Below are positions 26,921-36,035 of a stretch of DNA of 64,000 nucleotides, piece by piece; the stretch's first letter is position 1, and each line of letters opens with the position of its first letter. The stretch comes from Ochrobactrum sp. RH2CCR150 (GTDB lineage Bacteria > Pseudomonadota > Alphaproteobacteria > Rhizobiales > Rhizobiaceae). The translations under genes were made by a program, and so were the position numbers. The notes under the pieces were generated by a model. That model made no database searches. It was not told where the DNA came from and saw only the letters and a program-made list of their open reading frames with translations. The stretch spans positions 62,001 through 126,000 of the forward strand of contig JACGXE010000004.1 of assembly GCA_014138095.1 (NCBI GenBank), in the 5' to 3' direction.

Positions 26921-28069
26921 CTATTGCGCCGCTTCCGAGATGGGCTCGCTCGTCACGGCTTTCTTCTCCAGCGACATGACTTTCAGATTGCCAGAAAACA
27001 ATATGCCGGTGATCGGCAGAACCGGGTCGGCAGGCAAATTATCCTGACGGACACTGTCCTTTGGAACATGCAGCTTATGCTCCACATCGCTATCCGCACC
27101 AGAAAGCGTAAGCGCCACATTGCCCCGCGCATCGAGCAAATTGGCGCCGTAGAGAAACTCGAAGCTGAGCATTGAGGCGAGGAACTTGTACGTACCGTCG
27201 CGCACGCCGCCCTTCATCATCGCAGCGCGGTGCAACTCATCACCAATCCGAATATCAAGCGGCGACGTGCGTGGATCGCAGACATAGCCAACCGCCAGCA
27301 ACTGGCCGTTATCGACTTCAAAGCGCATTCGGTCAGTGCCAAGGTCAATCGCCGAAATCGAAAAGCGACGATTGCTATATTCCACCGGTGTCCGTCCCAG
27401 CCGCTTGCATAGCTGCACGCCGCTCAAGGCGCGCGCATTGGCGAAGTGATCAGGATCAATGGCAAAGGGCAGCGCTTTGGGCCGATGGGGCGCAGAAAGC
27501 GCTGATTCCAGCACATCGGCAATCAGATTGGCAACGATGGTTGTACTGATGGGACGCGAATAATGCCCCTGATCCAGATAGAAAGACGGATTGGTCACGG
27601 CATCGCGGCCATATTGCTGCATCAGCATGCGCGAGACATCGGCGCAGATCGTGCCATACCATTGCGAGATGTAATTGATGCCCGCATCGATGGACGGAAC
27701 CGAGTTCAGGAAAGACCCGTTGCGTGCGCCGAAGACGAGCGTCGCAATACGCAGATTTGGATTGCGCTCCAGCGCGTAACGAATGATGCCTTCATAGAAA
27801 CGCGCCCAGTGGCGGAAGGGCCTGCGCTCGTCGCCATATACGAATGCGTCGTTGATCGCATATTCGATCAGCAGCAATTCGCAGTCTTCAAGCTGCTCGA
27901 AAATCTTTAGCTGGTAAAGCCCGAAGGCACTCGTCGTACCGCCAACCGCGAGGTCGGCCATAATATCCAGCTCTACCCCGCGACGCGCCATGGTCGAAAG
28001 CAGGGTCGGCAGATAGCCGGGCAGCATGACGGTGTTGGAACCGCCAATGATTACAGTCTTGAGTTTCAT
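26921..28069 (-). CDS. SGNH-fold hydrolase/acyltransferase-like protein
   Basis: A 382-residue protein whose N-terminal 200 residues have the SGNH layout: Ser in VIIGGSNTVMLPGY (about residue 12), Asn in IEYAINDAF (about 85) and the Asp-x-x-His pair in YLDQGHYS (about 165-168). The remaining part is beta-rich and unrecognised. No signal peptide is seen. The start at 28069 overlaps the upstream stop codon as ATGA, so translation is coupled. As last gene of a glycan operon it may add or remove acyl groups on a sugar. Function is inferred from fold and context only. Confidence 0.65.
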   Translation of the reverse strand: MKLKTVIIGGSNTVMLPGYLPTLLSTMARRGVELDIMADLAVGGTTSAFGLYQLKIFEQLEDCELLLIEYAINDAFVYGDERRPFRHWARFYEGIIRYALERNPNLRIATLVFGARNGSFLNSVPSIDAGINYISQWYGTICADVSRMLMQQYGRDAVTNPSFYLDQGHYSRPISTTIVANLIADVLESALSAPHRPKALPFAIDPDHFANARALSGVQLCKRLGRTPVEYSNRRFSISAIDLGTDRMRFEVDNGQLLAVGYVCDPRTSPLDIRIGDELHRAAMMKGGVRDGTYKFLASMLSFEFLYGANLLDARGNVALTLSGADSDVEHKLHVPKDSVRQDNLPADPVLPITGILFSGNLKVMSLEKKAVTSEPISEAAQ

Positions 28070-29172
28070 TTCGTCACCGTTGCGGCCTGACCTGCCGGGG
28101 TCAGAGCCCCGCAACGCCAGACGCCGTAAGTTCCCTCATCCCAATCAAAATAATAAGCGGCTGCGATCTGGCCGCTGTCCATCATCTGGCGGAAGCGCTC
28201 CCGCGCCTTCTCCACCAGTTGCTGCCGATTATTGTCATCTGCCGGACAGGCCTTGGACTTGTTGGCAAAGCCCCATTCCGTGATCCAGCATGGCTTTCCA
28301 TCGGCACCGCCGCAGAAGGAAAGCGCCTTCTCGACGTGCTTTGCGCGCGCGGCACGCGTCCCACTGCTGCCCGGATAGATGTGAATTCCATAGCCATCGG
28401 CCACCGTATCGAGGCCGTGTCTTTTTAGAAGATCAGTGAAGGCTTCCGGATCGACCGTATCGATCCCACGCCGATCCGCATCCGCAAAGGGAATATCCGA
28501 AAGGCCCGCTGAAACCACCTTGGCGTTTGCATTGAGCTTGGTTTTCGCCAGTTCGGCGCGAACGGCGCGCAGCAGTTCGACATATTTCTCCGCGCCCTTT
28601 TCCACGAGCGGCAGCTCTTCCATTTCACTCAACGAGCGAGCGGTCTTTGACTTTTCACTCGGCAAAATAGCGAGATCGCCATTATAGGCACCCCAGTTGA
28701 TTTCATTGCCGGTCTCTACACCGATCAGCTTCACGCCAAGCGCGTCGATTTTTTGAAGCGCGTCGCCAATCGCTGTCTGGAAACGTTTCGGATCAATGTC
28801 CGACAGCCGGTACATGTTCCAGATCCGGCCTCGCCCCGAACGGGGCTTGGTGCCTTCTGGATAAAAATCGACATTGTTCAGCGAGACTTCGAGCAGTACG
28901 GCCAGCTTCTTTTCATGCGCAAGCCGCACCGCATCGATGCTCTGGTCGATGGGTCGCGTCAGCGAAAGCCGCACAGCCACGACGCCGTTCTTCACCATCT
29001 GGTCGAAAATCTGTTCGCGCTCTGCGGCGGGCAACCAGGCCATATTGACCCGGTTGACGCCAAAGCGCGTATCGGCCAGAGCGCCGTTGGGCATGATGCC
29101 GAGAAGGACAATACCCAAAAGCGCTGCGATTGCCCGTTTCCTGCCCCCGGTGCTCCTGACCCTCCGTTTCAT
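28066..29172 (-). CDS. Secreted glycoside hydrolase-like protein
   Basis: A 368-residue exported protein. The chosen start, 29172, gives a basic N-terminus then a hydrophobic core and a probable cleavage at ALADT (about residue 35). The rest looks like a TIM-barrel glycosidase: NRVNMAWLP near the start, GVKLIGVETGNEINWGAYNG (the GNE triplet is the usual acid/base position of clan GH-A) and PCWITEWGFANKS with a second Glu, the expected nucleophile. It probably trims a beta-linked glycan in the periplasm. Both ends overlap neighbouring genes by ATGA, so it is tightly coupled in the operon. Confidence 0.72.
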   Translation of the reverse strand: MKRRVRSTGGRKRAIAALLGIVLLGIMPNGALADTRFGVNRVNMAWLPAAEREQIFDQMVKNGVVAVRLSLTRPIDQSIDAVRLAHEKKLAVLLEVSLNNVDFYPEGTKPRSGRGRIWNMYRLSDIDPKRFQTAIGDALQKIDALGVKLIGVETGNEINWGAYNGDLAILPSEKSKTARSLSEMEELPLVEKGAEKYVELLRAVRAELAKTKLNANAKVVSAGLSDIPFADADRRGIDTVDPEAFTDLLKRHGLDTVADGYGIHIYPGSSGTRAARAKHVEKALSFCGGADGKPCWITEWGFANKSKACPADDNNRQQLVEKARERFRQMMDSGQIAAAYYFDWDEGTYGVWRCGALTPAGQAATVTK

Positions 29173-30344
29173 CGTATGCCGATATCCTTTAGCGCGCCGT
29201 TGAAATTGGCTTCGCATTCCGAATAGCGATTGATGGCGGCGGGCACATCGATCTTCGAAAGGAAGTCGCGCAGAAAGGCCTTCTTCTGCGGTTCGCGGTT
29301 CCAGACGCTGGCATCGATATGTGGAAAGCCTACAAAGCCCAGCATTTCGCGCATACGGTCATCAACGGCGATCATCAGCCCCGGAATGCCGGACTGCATG
29401 CCGATAATCGTGCCGTGGAAACGACGGCTCAGGCCGAAATCCTGACTGGAAATCCAGCTGCGCCATTTGTGCGTATCGAAGAACACCAGCAGCTCGTTCT
29501 TGCGCTGCCATTTTTCCATATGCTTGTACTCGACAGGAGCAGTGATGCGGCTTGCCGCCTGATCATAGGCTTCGGAGTGGTCTTCACCGGCCATGTTCAT
29601 ATTGTAAACGATCACTTCGTCCTGAAGGACATAGCTTGCGACACTGTCCTTTTCGAGCAGTGCATGCGCGTCCACAATCGTATCGGCAACACTGCCCAGA
29701 TAGCCGCCGAAGGAGATCTTCTGCGCGTCGGCCAGGCTTGGATCGGCAAGGCGGCTCAGCGAACGTTTCATCTGATCCGGCGCGTAATAGAGCGACGGAC
29801 AGCCAGTCGGGCGGACATATTTCATGCCCGCGTCCTTGAGGAATTCCGCCGTGAAATGCCCGCGCGTCAGAAAGAAGCTTTCCTTGCGACGCAGAATTTC
29901 AAGGAAACGGCGTGTGCCTTCCGGCAGTTCTTCCTTCAGATTTTCCTTCTTCTGAATGCCTATACCCATGACGACGATCGGCATGTTCAGCTTTTCGAAG
30001 ACGAAGGATTCAGTCGTTGCCGCATAGCCCGGGCGCAAAAGATTGGCCGAGGCGAACAGGCACAGATCGAAGCTCTCATTGAGCTTCGCATAGGTGTCCG
30101 GCGAATTGAGACTGTTGGCCAGATGCCAGAACGGAACATAGGTCACGTCGTGACCGCGCACGGCGTTGGCAGCGCCCTCGCCGATGAGATAATTGCCCGT
30201 ATTGGCAATCTTCTTCACCTGATCGATCACATCCTTCTTCGTGCGGATGGGTTCGAAATAGGGACGATGCTTCACGCTCGCCCCGGAAACGCTTTCGACG
30301 GTCCGCATCAAATATGACGGGATGCCGGTAATCATTATGCGCAT
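29169..30344 (-). CDS. Polysaccharide pyruvyl transferase family protein (copy 2)
   Basis: A 391-residue cytoplasmic protein of the polysaccharide pyruvyl transferase family (PF04230 type), which adds ketal-linked pyruvate to sugars. It shares IANTGNYLIGEGA, FWHL, MGIGIQ, YVRPTGCPSLYY and RRFHGTIIGMQSGIPGLMIAVDDRMREML with its upstream neighbour, so the two are tandem paralogues. RRFHG near the C-terminus is the expected active-site His region. The substrate sugar cannot be deduced. It overlaps the glycosidase gene by four bases. Confidence 0.85.
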   Translation of the reverse strand: MRIMITGIPSYLMRTVESVSGASVKHRPYFEPIRTKKDVIDQVKKIANTGNYLIGEGAANAVRGHDVTYVPFWHLANSLNSPDTYAKLNESFDLCLFASANLLRPGYAATTESFVFEKLNMPIVVMGIGIQKKENLKEELPEGTRRFLEILRRKESFFLTRGHFTAEFLKDAGMKYVRPTGCPSLYYAPDQMKRSLSRLADPSLADAQKISFGGYLGSVADTIVDAHALLEKDSVASYVLQDEVIVYNMNMAGEDHSEAYDQAASRITAPVEYKHMEKWQRKNELLVFFDTHKWRSWISSQDFGLSRRFHGTIIGMQSGIPGLMIAVDDRMREMLGFVGFPHIDASVWNREPQKKAFLRDFLSKIDVPAAINRYSECEANFNGALKDIGIR

Positions 30345-30392
30345 GATGATCCATCTTCGCTGGAGTTATGAGACGGCTGCTTGGATCGGGAG

Positions 30393-31586
30393 TTATCCAA
30401 TGCCGATTTCTGAAAGAGCGCTTCGGAAGTTGCGTTCGCGGTCCGAATATTTTTCGATCACGTCGGGGATGTTCATCGCCGCAATATGATCGCTCACGAA
30501 TGCGCGCCGGTCGTTGGCGGCGTTGAGATCGCGGGCGTCGATCTTCGGCAGACCGGAGAAATTCAGCATTTCACGCATGCGGTCGTCGACGGCCACCATC
30601 AGGCTCGGCACACCGGCTTGCATGGAAATGACATTGCCGTGGAAGCGGCGACCGAAGGAGAAATCCATGGTCGAGCACCAGGCGCGCCACTGATTGGTGT
30701 CGAGAAAAGCGTGAACGCTGATCTTCTTCTTGAGATCGCCAGAGCCTTTATAGGTAAGCGGACCAACCAGCTCGCCCGTAGTCGAATCGTAGGCGCGGCC
30801 ATTGGCGTCCGGCTCAAGCTGCATGTCGAAATGCAAAAGCTCATCCTGTACGACATAGGCCGAGCGTCCGTCATCGGAGCTGAGCGCATTCATGTCGCCG
30901 ATGGTTTCCAGTTCCGCACCCATATAGCCGGTGAAGACGGTGCGGCCCTCTCCCACCTTCACATCCGGCAGGCGGCTGATCGCCTTACGCATATTATCGG
31001 GGCGGAAATAGAGCGAGGGGCAGCCAACCGGGCGGACATAGGAAAAGCCCTGATCACGCAGGTAACCGGCAGCGTTTTCACCACGCGTAAGGAAATAATG
31101 CTCGCGGGATTTGAGCACGTCCAGAAGCTTCTTGGTGCCCGCCGGCAGACCGTCTTCACCTTCGATGTCCGGGCGGTTTTGAATACCGATGCCGAGCATC
31201 ACCACCGGCATGTCCAGCTTGGACAAGACCAGAGCTTCCGCATCTGCAGACAAGCCCTTGCGCAACAGATTGGCACAAGTGAAAACGCAGATGTCGAATT
31301 CCTTGTTGATCTCTTCCAGACCTGCACCGTTATTGACGCAATTATAGAGATGCCAGAACGGAATATGCTTTGCTGATGGAAGAAGGGCAGTCATGGCACC
31401 CTCTCCGATCAGATAATTACCCGTATTACTGATGTTCTTCAGTTCCTGGATAAAGTTTTCCTTGGATTCCGGTACGCGTTGCTTTTCCGAATAATAAACC
31501 TGCGATTTTTCCGCGCGCTGGATAAGGCGGGTCAAATGGCTCGGGATGCCAGTGACGAGAATTCGTGGGTTGGCTGGGCGGCTCAT
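30393..31586 (-). CDS. Polysaccharide pyruvyl transferase family protein (copy 1)
   Basis: A 397-residue protein of the same family as the next gene, with ISNTGNYLIGEGA (about residues 52-64), LGIGIQNRPD, YVRPVGCPSLYF and FGRRFHGNVISMQAGVPSLMVAVDDRMREML. The two copies align along their full length, so they arose by tandem duplication and may act on different sugars or form a hetero-oligomer. It lies 21 bases after the large glycosyltransferase gene and 48 bases before copy 2. Cytoplasmic; no membrane segment. Confidence 0.85.
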   Translation of the reverse strand: MSRPANPRILVTGIPSHLTRLIQRAEKSQVYYSEKQRVPESKENFIQELKNISNTGNYLIGEGAMTALLPSAKHIPFWHLYNCVNNGAGLEEINKEFDICVFTCANLLRKGLSADAEALVLSKLDMPVVMLGIGIQNRPDIEGEDGLPAGTKKLLDVLKSREHYFLTRGENAAGYLRDQGFSYVRPVGCPSLYFRPDNMRKAISRLPDVKVGEGRTVFTGYMGAELETIGDMNALSSDDGRSAYVVQDELLHFDMQLEPDANGRAYDSTTGELVGPLTYKGSGDLKKKISVHAFLDTNQWRAWCSTMDFSFGRRFHGNVISMQAGVPSLMVAVDDRMREMLNFSGLPKIDARDLNAANDRRAFVSDHIAAMNIPDVIEKYSDRERNFRSALSEIGIG

Positions 31587-31607
31587 AGGTCGACCTTTCT
31601 GGTATAA

Positions 31608-34292
31608 TCAGGCAACTGCGCGGCCGGGGAGAACGGCAATCGCGCTGGCATCATCTGCAACGTTCGGCTGGGAAGGCCGGGATTTCGGATAGACAGGGCT
31701 GATTTCATTGGCCCAATCCGTGAAGTCGGAAAATGCTGCACTCCATGTGCGGTGCGCTGCGGAGGCAAGAGCGCCTTCGGCGGTGCGCATCAGGGCGTCA
31801 TTGTCCTGCGCAAGAATGGTCAGGATGCGCGTCATGTCGGCGACGATCTGCGCATCATTGCCATTCCGGATCAGGATGCCGTCGCGGCCATGATTGATGA
31901 GTTCATCGACCGCACCAACCGCTGTCGCCACCGGCACACAGCCAAGCTGCTGCGCTTCGGCAATCATCAATGGCGCGCCTTCCCAACGAGAAGGCATCAG
32001 AAGCACATCGGCCCATGCAAGATGGTTCGCGATATCCTTGCCGTCGAAGACCGGGGGCGACACACGGACACCCGCCTCTTGCAGTTTTGTCATCCAGGAT
32101 GCGCTCGGATCATCGGAGAGGATTTCTCCACCAATCGCCTGCGCGTCGAAGGAAATGCCCTGCTCTCTCAGCTTCATGATCGCATCATGCAGCCGGTCGA
32201 TGCCTTTCTGGCGGTCGAGGCGGCCCATATAGAGAATGCGCATGGGTCGGCCCTTGCGTCCTTCCTTGCGCGCTGCTGCCACCTGCGCGCGCTGCTTCGC
32301 ATCGATGGAGAAGCTCGCGCCATTTGGCACAGAGAAGACTTTCTCGAACGGCACGCCAAAACTGTGCAGATAGATTTTCAACTGATCCGAACAGGTGAGA
32401 AACGCATCATAGGCGTGTTCGAAAGCGATAGCCGCATAGGGCTGTCCAGCCTGACGGCGGAAGACCGTTTCGTCCACCACATGGAGATAGCAGGCCGTGC
32501 GCGTTCCCTCGGATCGCAGCTTGCCCATCAGCGGATGCGCCGCCATGACGTGGTTGTTCACGACCAGATCGAAGCCCGAAAGCTGACCGCGCAGGATGCT
32601 CCAGTCGAGCGGATGATCCTCCGTGATGAAATCCTGCCCGAGGAAGCGATTTGTATCGCCCCAGGCCGGAATACCGTCTTTCCAAAAATGGAGATAATCG
32701 AAGGATTGGTCGAACTCGTCCAGCACGTCCATACGTTCATTGCCGAGAACAAAGAGGTGGGTTTCAAAGCCCTGATTCTTCAGTTCACGACCAGCGGCAT
32801 AGGCCACCTTTTCGGCACCGCCAAACGATGCATTCGGCACCAGAACGGCAGCCGTCTTTTTCTTCGCGGTATTGTGTGCGAGCGGCAGGACAGGCCCACC
32901 ACCAAGCTCATCACGCAGCACTTGATACATTTCCGACAAAGCGGGCAAACGGCGCGGACGCCACGTCCAGCGCATGGCCGCACTCTGCTTGAGCGGGCTT
33001 GTGGCAATCGACGTGACCAGATTGAGCATGGATTGCTCCGGTCGTGACAGGGCGCGACGCTGGCGCACGCGGGGAAAAGGAAAGCGCACTTTCATACGCG
33101 CCGATGTGGGCCACAACTGCTGCGTACCCAGCGACGCGAACCAATTGAGCGCATCGTTTTCGATGATCTCGCGGATCAGCCGGGTCGATACGAAAATCAG
33201 ATCGGCATGGGGCTGCCGTGTGCCGGACGGCATGATTTCGGTATCGATCCGCCGCTCGTTTTCAACATTCGTCAGTTCTACGAAAACGATGTTGGCCTGC
33301 TCGGAGAGCTTTTCCAGTCGCGATAGAATGTTCGGGAACAGACGCGAGCGCGCCAGCAGTTTTAGAGTCTCGGTGTTGGATGAAGCGAGGAAGGGCGGGA
33401 AATGGAAATTGTCGGGTTCCGACACACTGCCCCAGAAGGCCCGGATCGCATCGTCAAACTTGAGATCGGTCGCGCCAAGGCTCGGATCGGTAAAGAAACT
33501 GACCGTTCCCTCGCCTGCGCGTATGACGCCGTAACGGGGGCATTCCTCATGCTCGAAGCCGACCAATGTCGGGCGACGGAACAGCGCCTTGTGCCGCTTG
33601 CGCAGAAAGTTGATCGAACCGGAACGGTCACGATTGGCTTCCTTGAAGCGACTTTCGGCACGCAGACGGTATTCGAAGCCGGTGTCATGGCACGGAGTAC
33701 CAACAAAGCCTGCTTCAATGGCCGAAAGCCAGAATTCCCAGTCTTCAAAACCGTTCTGGCGATCATCGTCGAAGCGAACACCGCTGTGGAATACCTCAGC
33801 AGAGATCATCGAGCCGGTATCGCAGATATTGTCTGTGATACAGTGGATGAGCCGCGAATAGCTGTCGCCATAATGGGCGCGCCAGTTAACCGAAAACGTG
33901 TCGATATTCGTGTAGACCCAGCCCGCATTGGAAGCGAGCAGCTTACGGTAAAGTGTATCAATGGTATGCGGCTGAACACGGTTGTCGGCATCGACAAAAT
34001 AGACCGCCTTAACGTCCGGCATCTCTTCGAGAATATAATCGACAGCGCGGTTACGCGCGCCACCGGGCCCTGCATTTTCACCGAAGATCACATGGATATT
34101 CGGATGGGCTGCGGAATAGAGCGCCAGACTGTCAAACACTTCGCGACGCGGATCGCCGTCGACCGACACAACGATCTGCGTGCGGAACACAGTTTGTGAT
34201 GTGAGGATCGATTCCAGCGCCTCAAGCGCCAGCGCCGCATGCCCATAGAGGGGCATCGCGACGACGATCAAATCCTTCGATCTATCGTACAT
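31608..34292 (-). CDS. Two-domain glycosyltransferase (GT2 plus GT4)
   Basis: An 894-residue protein with two catalytic domains. Residues about 8-250 are a GT-A (family 2) domain: LIVVAMPLYGHAALALEALESIL, GPGGARNRAVDYI and the DxD motif VDADN. A linker of about 200 residues follows. Residues about 480-870 are a GT-B (family 4) domain: MRILYMGRLDRQKGIDRL and LMPSRWEGAPLMIAEAQQLG. It could add two sugars in sequence to one acceptor. The start overlaps the previous gene by 11 bases. No membrane segment is seen. Donor and acceptor are unknown. Confidence 0.85.
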   Translation of the reverse strand: MYDRSKDLIVVAMPLYGHAALALEALESILTSQTVFRTQIVVSVDGDPRREVFDSLALYSAAHPNIHVIFGENAGPGGARNRAVDYILEEMPDVKAVYFVDADNRVQPHTIDTLYRKLLASNAGWVYTNIDTFSVNWRAHYGDSYSRLIHCITDNICDTGSMISAEVFHSGVRFDDDRQNGFEDWEFWLSAIEAGFVGTPCHDTGFEYRLRAESRFKEANRDRSGSINFLRKRHKALFRRPTLVGFEHEECPRYGVIRAGEGTVSFFTDPSLGATDLKFDDAIRAFWGSVSEPDNFHFPPFLASSNTETLKLLARSRLFPNILSRLEKLSEQANIVFVELTNVENERRIDTEIMPSGTRQPHADLIFVSTRLIREIIENDALNWFASLGTQQLWPTSARMKVRFPFPRVRQRRALSRPEQSMLNLVTSIATSPLKQSAAMRWTWRPRRLPALSEMYQVLRDELGGGPVLPLAHNTAKKKTAAVLVPNASFGGAEKVAYAAGRELKNQGFETHLFVLGNERMDVLDEFDQSFDYLHFWKDGIPAWGDTNRFLGQDFITEDHPLDWSILRGQLSGFDLVVNNHVMAAHPLMGKLRSEGTRTACYLHVVDETVFRRQAGQPYAAIAFEHAYDAFLTCSDQLKIYLHSFGVPFEKVFSVPNGASFSIDAKQRAQVAAARKEGRKGRPMRILYMGRLDRQKGIDRLHDAIMKLREQGISFDAQAIGGEILSDDPSASWMTKLQEAGVRVSPPVFDGKDIANHLAWADVLLMPSRWEGAPLMIAEAQQLGCVPVATAVGAVDELINHGRDGILIRNGNDAQIVADMTRILTILAQDNDALMRTAEGALASAAHRTWSAAFSDFTDWANEISPVYPKSRPSQPNVADDASAIAVLPGRAVA

Positions 34293-35787
34293 TCGCGGCC
34301 TCTTTCAGCACCTCTTGGGCGGGACTGGCTTCAACGTGCTTGACCAGACGGAAGTTGAAAACCTTCAGCCAGGAGAAATCGACAGACCCACCAGCGGCCC
34401 TGCTCAAAACGACCAGATCCATCGTGCGGTCGATTGGCTCTTCGAGCATGAAGTTGATGTCGATGGGGCGATTGGGCGCCACTTCCGACCAGCCGCTGAA
34501 CAGGACCTGCGAACGCCGTCGATCCATGGAAGCAAGCGCACCGATTTCTTCCTGCGCATCGGACGCCAGATTGACGAGCAGCAGACCGACGGCGCAGGGC
34601 TGGCCTTCCGGATGGTCTATCACAGCACGGGCGGAAATCCGCACGGTTCCCGGCGCAACCACACGTCGGATAGCAGCAGCGGTGATACCCTCTTCAAGCG
34701 GGTGGCAACCGATGGCGTCTTCATGTTCCAGAAAACGCACCGTCGGGAAATCCGGTGTGAGCGGCGTCACCGACACATTGGAGACATTGCGCAACAGCTC
34801 GATCGGCAAGCGATAATCGTCCACCTTGCGACCATTGATCATCGAGGTCGGCACAATGGCATTTGGCAGCGATGCCGGACGCACACCCGGCAGGCCGGTG
34901 AAGATTCTCAACGCCAGCGGGCGCATGTCGAGATCGGCATGCGGAATGCGCGCACGCGCGGCATAGCGCTCATTGGCGATCACATTGCCCAAAGACAATT
35001 CCGGCGGCACGCCGCCCGTCGCAGATATGCGCAGACGCAAGGTGCGATGGCTGCCGTCACAGGCTTTCGGGAGCGAGAAGAAGTTCCACTCCGAATGCAG
35101 CGTGCCATAAGGTACCAGCCATTCGGCAATGCCCTCGCCGTTTTCGAGATAATCCAGCGTGACGATCAGCTGACCGTTGCGGTTGGCGGGCAGATCGCGG
35201 AAATGCAGCGCGAAACCGGACACGGCATAGCTTGAAACCGGAAAAAGCTGCTCGATTTCAGATTCGCGCAGCAGGCGCGCAAAACCTTCATCCTTTGGAT
35301 CCACCAAAGGCGCGTGACTGAATATCTCAGTCGACGAATCCCAGTTGCGCGCATGAAAGGCGTCTTCGATGGCGCGGTAATTCTCGAACATCGTTTCGCG
35401 TTCGCGGCGCAGCATCGCAAGTTCCGCATGCACCTTGCTGACATGCCCGACAAGGCGGTCCAGACTGCTTTCCAGCAACTGGGTCACGAGCATGGGCACG
35501 GTTTCCGGCCCGGTCTCATCGACGCGCACGACCGGCACTTCCGGTATGGTGCGCATGCGATAAAGCTGCTGCAGGATCGTGTTTAGTTCGTGTGCGCCTT
35601 CATCGGAAGCGGCAACCGCAATGAGCGGAAATGTATTCGCCAGACGCAGACGCTTGCCGTCGCCTTCAACGAAAGCAGTCACGTCGCCCAGAGAAGTCGC
35701 TTCCAGCGCTTCACGATCACGCATCGAAGCAATGGCATAGCGGCGGTTCTTCCGCCCCGAGATCGCAGGAAGTGGTGTGCTCAACAT
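34282..35787 (-). CDS. DUF6212-like protein of the glycan locus
   Basis: A 501-residue protein that I place near the DUF6212 family from recalled resemblance; this is uncertain. The start at 35787 (MLSTPLPAISGRKNRRYAIA) is preferred over a longer frame with no family look. An N-terminal alpha/beta part is followed by a helical, possibly coiled-coil segment (about residues 125-170, RLVGHVSKVHAELAMLRRERE) and a beta-rich C-terminal half. No signal peptide or membrane helix is present. It is the first gene of the six-gene minus-strand operon, and the next gene overlaps it. DUF6212 members tend to lie next to glycosyltransferases; a scaffold or carbohydrate-recognition role is a guess. Confidence 0.6.
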   Translation of the reverse strand: MLSTPLPAISGRKNRRYAIASMRDREALEATSLGDVTAFVEGDGKRLRLANTFPLIAVAASDEGAHELNTILQQLYRMRTIPEVPVVRVDETGPETVPMLVTQLLESSLDRLVGHVSKVHAELAMLRRERETMFENYRAIEDAFHARNWDSSTEIFSHAPLVDPKDEGFARLLRESEIEQLFPVSSYAVSGFALHFRDLPANRNGQLIVTLDYLENGEGIAEWLVPYGTLHSEWNFFSLPKACDGSHRTLRLRISATGGVPPELSLGNVIANERYAARARIPHADLDMRPLALRIFTGLPGVRPASLPNAIVPTSMINGRKVDDYRLPIELLRNVSNVSVTPLTPDFPTVRFLEHEDAIGCHPLEEGITAAAIRRVVAPGTVRISARAVIDHPEGQPCAVGLLLVNLASDAQEEIGALASMDRRRSQVLFSGWSEVAPNRPIDINFMLEEPIDRTMDLVVLSRAAGGSVDFSWLKVFNFRLVKHVEASPAQEVLKEAANVR

Positions 35788-35920
35788 AATCGTCCATTGT
35801 CTGATGGCCGATTGGGAGGTTCGGCCTACAAGTACAATGAGAAAATACAGACCATGTATTGTCAACAGTGATATAGCGTCAACTATATGATAATATTGCG
35901 TATAATTGGAAATGGTTTAA

Positions 35921-35933
35921 TTCAAAATTTGAA
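35921..35933 (+). promoter_or_regulatory. 13-bp palindrome, probable MarR operator (site A)
   Basis: TTCAAAATTTGAA, 134 bases before the first gene of the minus-strand glycan operon, in a 250-base AT-rich gap. The identical 13-mer occurs upstream of the MarR gene and the RTX gene. The gap otherwise shows only AT-rich sequence. Confidence 0.65.
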
Positions 35934-36035
35934 ACAATATGCAGATATATTCACTATACCTCGTAAACACGCAGAATTGCGGGCTATTATATTATAATAC
36001 AGGTACTTGAATGCCCGATTGTCGCCACATACTGC

